A program made the position numbers and the translations under genes. The notes below the pieces were generated by a model. The model was not told the DNA's origin and did not search any database. It saw only the letters and a list, made by a program, of their open reading frames with translations. Shown one piece after another: positions 16,081 to 25,974 of a stretch of DNA of 64,000 nt. Source of the DNA: JAGXLC01 sp964585385. Lineage in GTDB: Bacteria > Bacteroidota > Bacteroidia > Bacteroidales > UBA12077. Every line of letters starts with the position of its first letter. The first letter of the stretch is position 1. Location of the stretch: contig CAZPDP010000003.1 of NCBI GenBank assembly GCA_964585385.1, forward strand, positions 1 through 64,000, read 5' to 3'.

Positions 16081-18690
16081 ATGGAAAATATGGAAGAAAA
16101 AGACAAGAACAGACAGGAAAATACCCAGGAGAACGAATTCGCGGGCAACAACGGCGAGGGTAATGGTGAGCCATTACATCGAATCACTCATCTTTCAGGG
16201 ATGTATAAAGACTGGTTTCTTGACTATGCTTCTTATGTAATCCTGGAAAGAGCCGTGCCACACCTGAATGATGGACTAAAGCCCGTTCAGCGCAGGATTT
16301 TGCATGCTATGAAAAAGATGGATGACGGACGTTTTATAAAGGTGGCCAACATTATCGGTTACACCATGCAGTATCATCCACATGGCGATGCATCTATCGG
16401 GGAAGCGCTCATACAACTCGGACAAAAGGAACTGCTTATCGAAACCCAGGGGAACTGGGGAAATATAATGACCGGGGATAGTGCCGCGGCACCCAGATAT
16501 ATCGAGGCCCGCCTTTCAAAGTTTGCCCAGGCAGTGGTATTTAATCCCAAAACAACGGAATGGAAAACTTCATACGATGGAAGAAACCAGGAACCCCTGA
16601 CTTTACCTGTTAAGTTTCCCCTGCTTCTTGCACAGGGTGTGGAAGGTATTGCCGTAGGTCTTGCTTCTAAAATTTTGCCCCATAACTTCAGTGAGTTAAT
16701 TGATGGTGCTATAGCTTATCTCAGTAATAAAAGCTTTGAGTTGTACCCGGATTTCCCAACTGCAGGAATTGCCGATTTTTCAAAGTATAACGACGGAAAA
16801 CGCGGAGGCCAGGTAAAGGTAAGAGCCAGGATAGAAAAGGTGGAAAAAAGAACCCTGGCTATTACAGAAATTCCTTTCGGAAAAACTACCAATACACTGA
16901 TCGATTCCATTCTTAAAGCTAATGATAAAGGAAAAATAAAGGTTAAAAGAATTGATGATAACACAGCAGAAAAGGTCGAAATTCTTATTCATGTGGCCAA
17001 TGGTATTTCCCTGGACAAAACGATTGACGCCCTTTATGCCTTTACAGATTGTGAGGTTTCCATCTCACCCAATGCCTGCGTGATAGACAACCATAAGCCC
17101 CGTTTCCTTGGTGTCAAAGATATGTTGAAAATTTCAACTGAAAATACACGCGAACTGCTTCGTAAGGAACTCGAAATTAAATTGGGTGAATTGAAGGAAG
17201 CATGGCACATGTCGTCACTGGAGAAAATTTTTATAGAGAATAGGATTTACAATGATATTGAGGAGTGCGAGACGTGGGAGGAGATTTTACAAACCATTGA
17301 TAAAGGACTGAAACCATTCAAGAAAATGCTGGTTCGCGAGGTGACCCGCGAAGATATTATTAAACTCACCGAAATAAAGATTAAGCGGATATCAAAATAC
17401 GATACCAACAAGGCTGATGAATATATCAAGGGGCTGGAAGATGAAATTGAAGAAGTTAAGAAAAAGCTGAATGCCATAACTGACTATACCATCGAGTATT
17501 TTAAGGATATTAAAAAGCGATTTGGAAAAGGAAGAGAACGGAAAACCGAAATACGAAACCTTGAATCCATTGAAGCCACAAATGTTGTGGTGGCCAACCA
17601 GAAATTATACGTTAACCGGGAGGATGGGTTTATTGGTACAGGATTGCGCAAGGATGAGTATGTTTGTGATTGTTCCGATATTGATGAGATTCTTGTTATC
17701 CGAAAAGACGGGAAATATGTAATTATCAAGGTGGATGATAAGGTTTTTGTGGGTAAGGATATTGAGCATGTAAGAGTCTTCAAGCGAAACGATGAGCGAA
17801 CCATCTACAATATTGTCTATCGCGATGGATTGAATGGCAATATCATGATGAAGAGATGCCCGATTGTTGGCATAACAAGAGACAAGGAATACGATATTAC
17901 CAAAGGTACAAAAGGCTCTAAGATTCTCTATTTAAGTGCTAATCCAAACGGAGAGGCAGAAGTTCTGAAGGTTTATCTGCAGCCTAAACCCCGACTTAAA
18001 AACCGCATTCTGGAGCTTGATTTTAGCGAATTGGCTATCAAAGGCCGGAATGCACAGGGAAACATTTTTACACGGCATGCGGTTCATCGTATAGAAGTGA
18101 AAGAAGAGGGAGTTTCAACACTAGGCGGAAAACATATCTGGTTTGACGCGGAAGTACTCAGACTGAATGTGGAAGAAAAAGGGAAATACCTGGGGGAGTT
18201 CTTTGAGGGAGATAAAATTTTGGTTGTTACAAACAAAGGAACTTATAAATTCACAAACTTTGATTTGATGAACCATTATGACGATAACATCAAACGTATT
18301 GAAAAATTCGACGAAAATCAGGTTTACACTGCTGTCTTTTACGATGCAGAATCCGGCTATTACTATGCCAAGCGTTTTAAATTTGAATACGGAACCAAGG
18401 AAACTTCGTTCATTGGAGAAAACGAGAAGTCTAAACTCACACATATTTTTCGGGACACCTATCCCAGGATTCGTATTGAATTCGGAGGAAAGACTAAAAA
18501 ACGCAAAAACAAAAAGATTTTACTTAGTGAATTTATTGCTGAGAAGGGCGTAAAAGCCAAGGGCAAAAGGCTGACGGACGGAAAAGTGAAAAGGATCCAT
18601 GTGCTGAATCCATTGCCTGAACCTGTCGAAGAGGAAGAAAGAGACGAATCTGAAGGGGATGACCAATCACAAATGAGCCTCGAATTTTAA
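16081..18690 (+). CDS. parC: DNA topoisomerase IV subunit A
   Basis: The DNA-cleaving subunit of topoisomerase IV. The catalytic Tyr is Tyr140 in AAPRY. The preceding helix carries the HPHGDASIGEAL segment (99-110), which contains the equivalents of the quinolone-resistance positions. The N-terminal 35 residues are polar and low-complexity. The winged-helix/tower region runs to about 480, with a coiled coil near 440-490 (EYIKGLEDEIEEVKKKLNAI). The C-terminal half is a degenerate beta-pinwheel ending in an acidic tail. The 869-residue length matches Bacteroidota ParC. It forms an operon with parE upstream and aroK 11 bp downstream. Confidence 0.93.
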   Translation: MENMEEKDKNRQENTQENEFAGNNGEGNGEPLHRITHLSGMYKDWFLDYASYVILERAVPHLNDGLKPVQRRILHAMKKMDDGRFIKVANIIGYTMQYHPHGDASIGEALIQLGQKELLIETQGNWGNIMTGDSAAAPRYIEARLSKFAQAVVFNPKTTEWKTSYDGRNQEPLTLPVKFPLLLAQGVEGIAVGLASKILPHNFSELIDGAIAYLSNKSFELYPDFPTAGIADFSKYNDGKRGGQVKVRARIEKVEKRTLAITEIPFGKTTNTLIDSILKANDKGKIKVKRIDDNTAEKVEILIHVANGISLDKTIDALYAFTDCEVSISPNACVIDNHKPRFLGVKDMLKISTENTRELLRKELEIKLGELKEAWHMSSLEKIFIENRIYNDIEECETWEEILQTIDKGLKPFKKMLVREVTREDIIKLTEIKIKRISKYDTNKADEYIKGLEDEIEEVKKKLNAITDYTIEYFKDIKKRFGKGRERKTEIRNLESIEATNVVVANQKLYVNREDGFIGTGLRKDEYVCDCSDIDEILVIRKDGKYVIIKVDDKVFVGKDIEHVRVFKRNDERTIYNIVYRDGLNGNIMMKRCPIVGITRDKEYDITKGTKGSKILYLSANPNGEAEVLKVYLQPKPRLKNRILELDFSELAIKGRNAQGNIFTRHAVHRIEVKEEGVSTLGGKHIWFDAEVLRLNVEEKGKYLGEFFEGDKILVVTNKGTYKFTNFDLMNHYDDNIKRIEKFDENQVYTAVFYDAESGYYYAKRFKFEYGTKETSFIGENEKSKLTHIFRDTYPRIRIEFGGKTKKRKNKKILLSEFIAEKGVKAKGKRLTDGKVKRIHVLNPLPEPVEEEERDESEGDDQSQMSLEF

Positions 18691-18701
18691 TCCCGGTTCG
18701 C

Positions 18702-19214
18702 ATGATGAATATTTACCTTATTGGATTTATGGGCTGCGGAAAAACCACAGTAGGGAAAAAGCTAGCCTCAAAACTGGGTAAACCCTTTATTGATTTGGAT
18801 TTACAGATTGAAGAGGAACAAGGTAGAAGCATCAGGCAAATTTTTGAAGAGTTTGGTGAAGACTATTTCAGAAAGCTGGAGTCAGAGACGCTTAAATCAA
18901 TATCAAAGCTGGAGTCTTTTGTCTTATCGGTAGGCGGAGGGACACCTTGTCATTCAGGGAATATCGATTTTATGAAGAAAACCGGCCTTACAATTTACCT
19001 GGAAATGACCCCGGCCCAACTGGCATCAAGGATCCGGCAGAATAAAAGTAAAAGGCCACTTGTTAAAGATTTGAATGACAGTGAATTGCTGGAATTTGTA
19101 AGAATTAAGCTGGAAGAGAGACGTTTATTTTACGAAAAGGCCCATTGGGTGGTTGATGGATTTAAAATAGATATTGCCGGATTGACTGCGAAAATCAAAG
19201 AGTTCAGGCAATAA
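18702..19214 (+). CDS. aroK: Shikimate kinase
   Basis: Phosphorylates shikimate at the 3-hydroxyl in the chorismate pathway. The 170-residue protein has Walker A GFMGCGKTT at residues 8-16, the shikimate-binding DLD motif (IDLDLQIEE), GGGTP, and the lid Arg in KRPLV. The start 11 bp after parC suggests co-transcription with the topoisomerase genes. A second Met one codon later is equally possible. Confidence 0.93.
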   Translation: MMNIYLIGFMGCGKTTVGKKLASKLGKPFIDLDLQIEEEQGRSIRQIFEEFGEDYFRKLESETLKSISKLESFVLSVGGGTPCHSGNIDFMKKTGLTIYLEMTPAQLASRIRQNKSKRPLVKDLNDSELLEFVRIKLEERRLFYEKAHWVVDGFKIDIAGLTAKIKEFRQ

Positions 19215-19616
19215 AATCCGGGGTTTTTGAGTATTATGAAGGGGTAGACAGCTGTTTAATAAGATATAAGGTTTTGAGAAATGATAAAGTTTACAATGTA
19301 TAACATTCTTTTGTTCACTAAGATATTGTGTTTTTAAAGAGAGCTGTCTTTGTTATATATAAAGGAATACAGAAGCAATTAAAAAAAAATGTTGATAAAT
19401 CGTGTGCAAAAAGAAAATAATTTATTTGCAGGAGTTAGTTTTTGTTTAATGTGTTAGTGGTCAGCAGATAGGCCGTTTAGTTGAAAACTTAAATTAAATG
19501 TTAATAAAACTGGAGAGTTAATTTTTGAGTATATCTATTCTATTTCTAACTTGCGGTAGTGCACTTTTTCACCAAAATTTTTTAACCCGTTCGCTATAAA
19601 AAAATTGATATAAATT
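19215..19616. other. 402-bp upstream region of the ribonucleotide reductase
   Basis: An AT-rich region that must contain the promoter of the reductase gene. AGACAGCT near 19246 and AGCTGTCT near 19340 form a weak inverted pair about 90 bp apart. I looked for a cobalamin riboswitch and for paired NrdR boxes and could not recognise either. No short gene is evident. Confidence 0.4.
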
Positions 19617-22193
19617 ATGTATGTAAAAGGAAAAGCAACAGATCAGGAAAAACAGAACACGAGCGCGGTCGGTCAAAAGCAGAAGACTTATACTTTTGAT
19701 GAGGCCTTTAAGAGCTCTCTTGAGTATTTTAAGGGAGACGAGCTGGCAGCCAGGGTCTGGGCAAATAAGTATGCCCTGAAGGATTCATACGGGAATTTGT
19801 TTGAGAAAAACCCGGATGATATGCACCGCCGTCTGGCTAAAGAAATTGCAAGGATTGAGAAAAAGTATCCCAATCCTTTGCCTGAGGAACAATTGTATGA
19901 ATTGCTGAAGGATTTCCGGTATATTGTACCTCAGGGAGGACCAATGGCAGGAATAGGGAATGCTTATCAAATCGCCTCTCTTTCCAATTGTTTTGTTATT
20001 GGAAGTAAGGGGAATGCGGATTCATACGGAGGTGTCATGAAAATTGACCAGGAACAGGTTCAACTGATGAAACGACGCGGAGGCGTTGGTCATGACCTTT
20101 CACACATCCGGCCTTCCGGCAGCCCTGTATTGAATAGTGCTTTAACGTCCACCGGTGTTGTACCTTTTATGGAAAGATATTCCAACTCAACCCGCGAAGT
20201 AGCCCAGGATGGCCGACGAGGGGCTCTGATGCTTACCATATCCATCAAACACCCCGATGCAGAGAGTTTTATCGACGCAAAAATGGAATCCAGCAAAGTA
20301 ACAGGCGCAAACGTCTCCGTAAAAATAGATCATGAATTCATGGATGCTGTTGTTAACAATAAATCATACCAACAGCAATTCCCCATTGATTCTGATAATC
20401 CTGCGTTTAAACAAACCATAGATGCAAGAGAGCTTTGGAAAAAAATAGTGCATAATGCATGGAAATCTGCTGAACCGGGAATTCTATTCTGGGATACCGT
20501 TTTGAACGAATCTGTTGCTGATTCTTATGCTGACCATGGATATCGAACTGTATCCACCAATCCTTGCGGAGAAATTCCACTTTGCCCATACGATAGCTGT
20601 CGCCTGCTCGCAATAAACCTGTACAGTTATGTAGAAAATCCTTTTAGAGAGAATGCTAAATTTGATTTTGAAAAATTTAAACAGCACGTGCAATACGCCC
20701 AGCGTATTATGGATGATATCATTGATATCGAGGTAGAAAAAATTGATGCAATTCTTAATAAAATAGAGAATGACCCCGAAGATTTTGAAATCAAACGTGT
20801 TGAATACGAATTGTGGAAGAAAATACGCAATAAAACTACTGAGGGAAGAAGAACCGGTGTAGGCATAACAGCAGAAGGAGATATGTTAGCTGCGCTCGGA
20901 CTGAGATACGGTAGTGAAAATGCTGTTGATTTTTCAGAGGAAATCCATAAAACGATAACGCTTGAAGCTTATCGCTCTTCTGTTAATATGGCCAAAGAAA
21001 GAGGTGCTTTTGAAATTTACAGTACAGAAAAGGAAAAAGACAACCCCCTCATTAACCGGGTAAAAGCTGAAGATGAAACGCTTTATGAGGAGATGACCAA
21101 ATTTGGCAGGAGAAACATTTCTCTCCTTACCATTGCACCCACAGGTACCACAAGCCTGATGACACAAACAACCTCAGGCATAGAGCCTGTTTTTATGCCG
21201 GTTTATAAGCGAAGAAGAAAAGTAAATCCCAACGATAATGAAGCCAATGTGTCTTACGTGGATGAAATTGGTGATTCATGGGAAGAATACAATGTATTTC
21301 ATCACAAATTTCTCGACTGGCTGGAAATACAGGGCTATAAACCTGAAGATGTGAGAGAATACACTGATGAACAAATCGATGAGGTTGTGGAAAAATCACC
21401 TTACTACAAAGCTACTTCCAATGACGTAGATTGGGTAAGTAAAGTGAAAATGCAGGGACGAATACAGAAATGGGTGGATCACTCCATCAGCGTGACCATT
21501 AATCTGCCTGAACAATCACCTGAAGAGCTGGTTGATGAACTTTACGTTACAGCCTGGAAGAGCGGTTGTAAAGGTGTTACTGTTTACCGCGAAGGGTCCC
21601 GCTCAGGTGTATTGATCTCCAATAAAAATAAGAAGAAAGACGACCAATCTATCAAGCGGCCTAAAGAACTGGATGCCGAAGTAATTCGTTTCAAGAACGA
21701 AGACGAAGACTGGATTGCTTTCGTAGGTATCAAAGATGACAGGCCTTATGAGATATTTACCGGCTTGGCTGATGAGGAGGTGCTACCTATACCCAAATCA
21801 GTTACCAGGGGTAAAATTATCAAAGTGAAGAAAGAACAGGGTAAGAGCCGGTATGATTTCCAGTATACGGATAAGTTCGGTTACGAGAATACCCTGGGTG
21901 GTATCTCACACATGTTTAACACAGAATTCTGGAACTACGCCAAACTTATATCAGGTGTATTAAGACACGGAATGCCCTTGCCCGATGTTGTGAACCTGGT
22001 TTCATCACTCAGCCTGAACACAGAAACCATCAATACATGGAAAAAAGGTGTGGAACGGGCCCTGAAAAAGTATATACCTGACGGTACAAAAGCCAGAAAG
22101 GGCACGAAGTGCGAAAATTGCGGCGATGAGAACCTGATTTACCAGGAAGGCTGCCTGATTTGTCAAAGTTGTGGTTACTCCAAATGTGGATAA
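19617..22193 (+). CDS. nrdJ: Adenosylcobalamin-dependent (class II) ribonucleotide reductase
   Basis: Reduces ribonucleotides to deoxyribonucleotides using a 5'-deoxyadenosyl radical from B12, with or without oxygen. The 858-residue chain has the ten-stranded barrel signatures: Cys125 (LSNCFVIGS), Cys317 in the finger loop (NPCGEIPL), and IAPTGTTSLM. GCKGVTVYREGSRSG lies at the barrel end. After about residue 680 comes a TSCPD-type region and a C-terminal zinc-ribbon-like CX2C...CX2CG segment (CENCGDE, CLICQSCG), which is expected for the redox-active tail. There is no B12 synthesis gene in the window. The gene is monocistronic, with its own terminator. Confidence 0.95.
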   Translation: MYVKGKATDQEKQNTSAVGQKQKTYTFDEAFKSSLEYFKGDELAARVWANKYALKDSYGNLFEKNPDDMHRRLAKEIARIEKKYPNPLPEEQLYELLKDFRYIVPQGGPMAGIGNAYQIASLSNCFVIGSKGNADSYGGVMKIDQEQVQLMKRRGGVGHDLSHIRPSGSPVLNSALTSTGVVPFMERYSNSTREVAQDGRRGALMLTISIKHPDAESFIDAKMESSKVTGANVSVKIDHEFMDAVVNNKSYQQQFPIDSDNPAFKQTIDARELWKKIVHNAWKSAEPGILFWDTVLNESVADSYADHGYRTVSTNPCGEIPLCPYDSCRLLAINLYSYVENPFRENAKFDFEKFKQHVQYAQRIMDDIIDIEVEKIDAILNKIENDPEDFEIKRVEYELWKKIRNKTTEGRRTGVGITAEGDMLAALGLRYGSENAVDFSEEIHKTITLEAYRSSVNMAKERGAFEIYSTEKEKDNPLINRVKAEDETLYEEMTKFGRRNISLLTIAPTGTTSLMTQTTSGIEPVFMPVYKRRRKVNPNDNEANVSYVDEIGDSWEEYNVFHHKFLDWLEIQGYKPEDVREYTDEQIDEVVEKSPYYKATSNDVDWVSKVKMQGRIQKWVDHSISVTINLPEQSPEELVDELYVTAWKSGCKGVTVYREGSRSGVLISNKNKKKDDQSIKRPKELDAEVIRFKNEDEDWIAFVGIKDDRPYEIFTGLADEEVLPIPKSVTRGKIIKVKKEQGKSRYDFQYTDKFGYENTLGGISHMFNTEFWNYAKLISGVLRHGMPLPDVVNLVSSLSLNTETINTWKKGVERALKKYIPDGTKARKGTKCENCGDENLIYQEGCLICQSCGYSKCG

Positions 22194-22219
22194 TCTTTCA
22201 TATTTCCTTTTGATTACGA

Positions 22220-22252
22220 AAAAGCCACTTCGTTTGAGGTGGCTTTTTTTCG
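22220..22252 (+). terminator. Rho-independent terminator of the reductase gene
   Basis: AAGCCACTT and AGGTGGCTT pair (one wobble) around a short CGTTTG loop and are followed by a run of T, 27 bp after the stop codon. Confidence 0.85.
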
Positions 22253-22326
22253 TTTGAAAAAGACCATTCCGCCATTCCAATACCCCTGGTATTCCAACAT
22301 TATTCCTTCGCGAATTCGCGGCAAAA

Positions 22327-22352
22327 AAAACCGGTACCTTTAGGATACCGGA
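22327..22352 (-). terminator. Rho-independent terminator of glnS
   Basis: CCGGTA (22331-22336) pairs with TACCGG (22346-22351), with additional inner CC/GG pairs. On the minus strand the stem is followed by eight T. It lies directly after the glnS stop. Confidence 0.8.
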
Positions 22353-22358
22353 TTATCT

Positions 22359-24107
22359 TTACTTCTTCTTTTTTTGTTTTTGTTGATTGTTCTGCTTGGC
22401 AATTTTTGCCCAGCTGTCACGTAAGGTAACTGTCCTGTTGAATGCTAGTTTCTGTCCGGGTTTCCAGTAGCGGTCCACACAGAAATAACCTTTTCGTTCA
22501 AACTGGAATTTGTCTTCAGGCCTGGCATCCCTGACAAACGGCTCAGCCATAGCATTTTCAATAACATGCAGTGAATCCGGGTTGATATTAGATTTAAAAT
22601 CTTTCCCTTCCTCCTTCACCTTGGAGGGATTCTCAGACATGAACAACCTGTCGTATTGTCTTACCTCAACAGATTCAGCGTGTTTGGCAGAAACCCAGTG
22701 GAGGGTTCCTTTGACTTTACGTCCGTCAGGTGATTTGCCCCCTTTGGAAGCAGGGTCGTAAGTAGCCCGGATTTCGGTAATTTCCCCGAATTCATTCTTT
22801 ACAACACCTTCACACGTGATAAAGTAGGCGTATCTGAGCCGGACCTCTCTGCCGGGCGCCAGCCTGAAGAATTTCTTCGGCGGCTCTTCCATAAAATCAT
22901 CTTGTTCAATATAAATCTCTCTGCAGAAAAGGACTTTTCTTTTTCCCATGCTTTCGTCTTCCGGGTTGTTGACAGCTTCCAGCTCCTCTTCCTGGTCTTC
23001 CGGGTAGTTGGTGATAATAACTTTTACCGGGTTCAGAACTGCCATAATCCGTTGAGCCCGTTTGTTCAGATCCTCTCTGATACTATTTTCCAATAGGGCC
23101 ACGTCAATTACGTTGTCGCGCTTAGCAATTCCCACTTTCTCGCTGAAATCCCTGATTGATTCCGGTGTATAGCCTCTCCTCCTGAATCCTGAAATGGTAG
23201 GCATTCGCGGGTCGTCCCAACCGTCTACATATTCTTCGTTTACCAATTCGAGCAGTTTTCTTTTACTCATTACAGTATAGCTCAGATTCAACCGTGCGAA
23301 TTCAATTTGCCGGGGTCTTTGCTCATGAGGTTCGGCAATGTGATCGAGGAACCAGTCGTAAAGAGGTCGGTGCACTTCAAATTCCAGAGTACAAAGGCTG
23401 TGTGTAATGCCTTCGATGAAGTCGGACTGACCGTGGGCAAAGTCGTACATAGGGTATATACACCATTTGTTTCCGGTTCTTGGATGCGCCTGGTGTCGGA
23501 TGCGGTATATGATGGGGTCGCGAAGGTGCATATTGGGTGAGCTCATATCAATCTTCGCCCTGAGCTGGTAACGCCCTTCCTCGAATTCACCGTTTCGCAT
23601 ACGCTCAAAAAGCTCCAGGTTTTCTTCAATAGGTCTGTTGCGATAAGGACTCTCTTTTCCAGGCTCTGTGGGTGTGCCTCTTGTTTCTTTGATTTCTTCC
23701 GGCGACAACTCACAAACATAGGCCTTGCCCTTTTTGATAAGTTTGACGGCAAATTCGTAAAGTTTTTCGAAATAGTCGGAAGCATAATACTCCCGATCCT
23801 CCCAGTCGAAACCCAGCCAGCGGACATCTTCCTTGATGGAATCAATATATTTTTGCTCTTCCTTCAATGGGTTGGTGTCGTCAAACCGCAGGTTGGTTTT
23901 GCCGTTGTAGTCTTCTGCAATTCCAAAATTCAGGCAGATAGACTTGGCGTGACCGATATGCAGGAAACCATTCGGTTCGGGTGGAAACCGGGTGTGAATA
24001 CGTCCGTCGTTTTTACCATTTTTCAGGTCTTCTTCAACAATTTGTTCGATAAAATTCAGAGACTTTCTTCCTTCTTCTTTATTTTCCTTCTCTTTGTTGT
24101 TTGACAT
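22359..24107 (-). CDS. glnS: Glutaminyl-tRNA synthetase
   Basis: Charges tRNA-Gln directly with glutamine. The start Met at 24107 gives 582 residues; the longer frame to 24152 adds an untypical basic extension. Class I motifs are present: HIGH as HIGH at residues 50-53 (GFLHIGHAKS) and a KMSKS variant (TVMSKRKL). RFDDTNP, WLGFDW and GFRRRGYTPESIRDF distinguish GlnRS from GluRS. The C-terminal half is the two-barrel anticodon-binding region, and the extreme C-terminus is Lys/Gln-rich. The presence of GlnRS implies the cell need not rely only on transamidation for Gln-tRNA. Confidence 0.95.
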   Translation of the reverse strand: MSNNKEKENKEEGRKSLNFIEQIVEEDLKNGKNDGRIHTRFPPEPNGFLHIGHAKSICLNFGIAEDYNGKTNLRFDDTNPLKEEQKYIDSIKEDVRWLGFDWEDREYYASDYFEKLYEFAVKLIKKGKAYVCELSPEEIKETRGTPTEPGKESPYRNRPIEENLELFERMRNGEFEEGRYQLRAKIDMSSPNMHLRDPIIYRIRHQAHPRTGNKWCIYPMYDFAHGQSDFIEGITHSLCTLEFEVHRPLYDWFLDHIAEPHEQRPRQIEFARLNLSYTVMSKRKLLELVNEEYVDGWDDPRMPTISGFRRRGYTPESIRDFSEKVGIAKRDNVIDVALLENSIREDLNKRAQRIMAVLNPVKVIITNYPEDQEEELEAVNNPEDESMGKRKVLFCREIYIEQDDFMEEPPKKFFRLAPGREVRLRYAYFITCEGVVKNEFGEITEIRATYDPASKGGKSPDGRKVKGTLHWVSAKHAESVEVRQYDRLFMSENPSKVKEEGKDFKSNINPDSLHVIENAMAEPFVRDARPEDKFQFERKGYFCVDRYWKPGQKLAFNRTVTLRDSWAKIAKQNNQQKQKKKK

Positions 24108-24265
24108 GAGCTGTATGATTTTGATATTTCGAATCCAACGCCTAATTAACAAAATTTATTTGAAATTCGGTTTAAAAAGTATCTATATTTGTACATTCGT
24201 TGCAAAATTATTCTAAATATCTGAAATCATTGATTCAAAAAGCGCTGAATCTTAAAAAATTTATT

Positions 24266-24616
24266 ATGGGACTGATACAACTTGAAGATATGGAATTTTA
24301 TGCCTTTCACGGGCATTTCAAAGAAGAACAAATAGTAGGCAATCAGTTTCTGGTCAACCTGACGCTGCGAACCGGTATGGCTAAAGCGGCTGAATCCGAT
24401 AACCTGAAAGACGCGCTGAACTATCAGACCGCTTATCAAATTGTTGAGGAGGAAATGAAGAAAAAATCCCATCTGCTTGAGAATATTGCCCAGCGGGTAC
24501 TTAATGCCCTGTTTGAGCATTTCGGCAGCCTTGAACAGGCTACCATAAAGGTCTCCAAGATGAATCCCCCGATGGGCGGGAAAATGAAGTGTGTAAGTGT
24601 TACTATGGAGCGATAA
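24266..24616 (+). CDS. folB: Dihydroneopterin aldolase
   Basis: Converts 7,8-dihydroneopterin to 6-hydroxymethyl-dihydropterin and glycolaldehyde in folate synthesis. From ATG 24266 the protein has 116 residues, the usual size. The conserved FYAFHGHFKEEQ near residue 10 holds the catalytic Glu region. The Lys near residue 98 (KVSKMNPPMGG) is the active-site base. ALNYQTAYQIVEEEM and LLENIAQRV are typical of the family. The longer frame from 24200 was rejected because it adds a non-conserved N-terminus. It is divergent from glnS. Confidence 0.92.
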   Translation: MGLIQLEDMEFYAFHGHFKEEQIVGNQFLVNLTLRTGMAKAAESDNLKDALNYQTAYQIVEEEMKKKSHLLENIAQRVLNALFEHFGSLEQATIKVSKMNPPMGGKMKCVSVTMER

Positions 24617-24651
24617 ACTAAATGATATTTGTCCAGTAAAGAGTAACCTGG

Positions 24652-25449
24652 TTATTGTTTTAGCATAATCCCTGCTCCAAACCTACCACAATCCGTTCCC
24701 ATCTGCCTGGCTGAGAAGAAAAATTCGTTATCGGTATAGGTACACATGTGAGCTATCTCAATGTTTTCGTATGGTATGCCTTCATATTCCAGTTGAATTC
24801 TGTTGGCTTTCCACAGGTCGAACAAAGCTTTACCATCTTCTTTTTCATACAGCACGTGTGGAGAGTCTACTCCAAAGCTGGTTTTCACTTCCTGAATAAC
24901 ATCACGTCCTACTTCATACTTATCAGGACCAATGGAAGGACCTATGCCAACCAGAATATTTTCCGGATTGCTTTTGAACTCTTTTTTGAAGGTATCCACC
25001 ATTTTACGGGCCATGTGTTTAACCGTACCTTTCCATCCTGCATGGGCAACACCTATGATTTCTTTTGAAGTGTCGAAGAAAAGCAGCGGTACGCAATCTG
25101 CTGTGAGCACAGAAATGTAAATGTCAGGAACTTGTGTGATCAATCCGTCCGTTTCTTTGATTTCTTTCTCAACTTCTTCCGGTTTTCGGATGATTTTGAT
25201 GTTGTTGCTGTGTACCTGCTGGGGGAATATGAGTTTATCCCAGGTAACATCCAATTCTGCTGCCAGCCGTTTGCGGTTGGTTTCTACATTCTGAGAATCG
25301 TCTCCTGCATTAAACGAGAGATTAAGGGAGGAGTGTTTTCCGTCGCTTACTCCTCCTTCACGGGAAGATATATAGTGAAAGATATTTTTATGCTTTAACA
25401 GGTTTTCAAAGTGCCATACCGGTATTACTTTTCTAATTTTCTTTTTCAT
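24652..25449 (-). CDS. pgeF: YfiH/LACC1-family purine nucleoside phosphorylase (polyphenol oxidase family)
   Basis: A 265-residue cytosolic protein of the DUF152/YfiH family. Metal and catalytic motifs are visible: TADCVPLLFFD with the conserved Cys, AHAGWKGTV with the conserved His, and GIGPSIGPDKYEVG. NLSFNAGDD and FPQQVHSNN in the N-terminal half are also family marks. Related proteins act on adenosine and inosine as phosphorylases and deaminases. In E. coli the homologue edits misincorporated muropeptide precursors. Which role applies here is not decided by sequence. It converges on folB with a 35-bp gap. Confidence 0.88.
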   Translation of the reverse strand: MKKKIRKVIPVWHFENLLKHKNIFHYISSREGGVSDGKHSSLNLSFNAGDDSQNVETNRKRLAAELDVTWDKLIFPQQVHSNNIKIIRKPEEVEKEIKETDGLITQVPDIYISVLTADCVPLLFFDTSKEIIGVAHAGWKGTVKHMARKMVDTFKKEFKSNPENILVGIGPSIGPDKYEVGRDVIQEVKTSFGVDSPHVLYEKEDGKALFDLWKANRIQLEYEGIPYENIEIAHMCTYTDNEFFFSARQMGTDCGRFGAGIMLKQ

Positions 25450-25617
25450 AATGAATTGCCTTTAAAAATAGATTCCATTAGATTCAACTATAAATGTAAG
25501 ATATTATTTTTTGTTAAGGATAGCAATTTTGTCATACTAACTTAATCCGTTGGCCGTTAAAAAATTGGAAGTGTGGGAATGATTTTGAAAACGATTTCAC
25601 GAATTAAAAGATTTTTT

Positions 25618-25625
25618 TATCTTTG
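25618..25625 (+). promoter_or_regulatory. Promoter -7 element of tRNA-Cys
   Basis: TATCTTTG matches the Bacteroidota housekeeping TAnnTTTG exactly and ends 14 bp before the tRNA, the expected distance. A TTTG at 25584-25587 stands about 30 bp upstream, further than the usual 19-21 bp, so the -33 element is uncertain. Confidence 0.6.
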
Positions 25626-25639
25626 CATTCCAATTATAG

Positions 25640-25711
25640 GGTCGCGTGGCCGAGGGGCTTAGGCGCCGGTCTGCAAAACCGGTCACGGCGGTTCGAATCC
25701 GCCCGCGACCT
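25640..25711 (+). tRNA. tRNA-Cys (GCA)
   Basis: The cloverleaf can be drawn by hand. The acceptor stem is GGTCGCG with CGCGACC. The anticodon stem is CCGGT/ACCGG around CTGCAAA, giving anticodon GCA. The T arm is GGCGGTTCGAATCCGCC. The discriminator base is T (U73), a strong cysteine identity element. CCA is not encoded. The length of 72 nt is normal. Confidence 0.95.
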
Positions 25712-25719
25712 CAACGACA

Positions 25720-25760
25720 AAAGACAACTTACCTGTTTTTAGGGAGTTGTCTTTTTGTTT
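25720..25760 (+). terminator. Terminator of the tRNA-Cys gene
   Basis: AAAGACAACT (25720-25729) and AGTTGTCTTT (25745-25754) form a perfect 10-bp stem followed by T-rich sequence, nine bases after the tRNA. Confidence 0.85.
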
Positions 25761-25974
25761 TATAGATAATAAGACTGTTTCTTTATGCGTATTTGCACTT
25801 TTTTAAAATCCTGGTATTTATTAATCTAAAGCACGATTCATTCTGAATATAATTCACCTGTCTGCGGTTATTTCATTCTATGTCATAAAAATATTGAAAT
25901 TTTTTTCCCTTATGTAATGCAGGTCTAATATTTATATTATTTTTATATAAGGGATATGAGATTGTAAAAAATAT

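Noticed and set aside
19215..19616. Possible cobalamin riboswitch or NrdR boxes upstream of the class II reductase
   Set aside because: No B12-box or paired 16-bp NrdR sites could be recognised by eye. A covariance-model search would settle it.
22309..22320. Perfect palindrome CGCGAATTCGCG
   Set aside because: It is next to the glnS terminator in a convergent gene end, is not repeated in the window, and has no gene start nearby; probably incidental.
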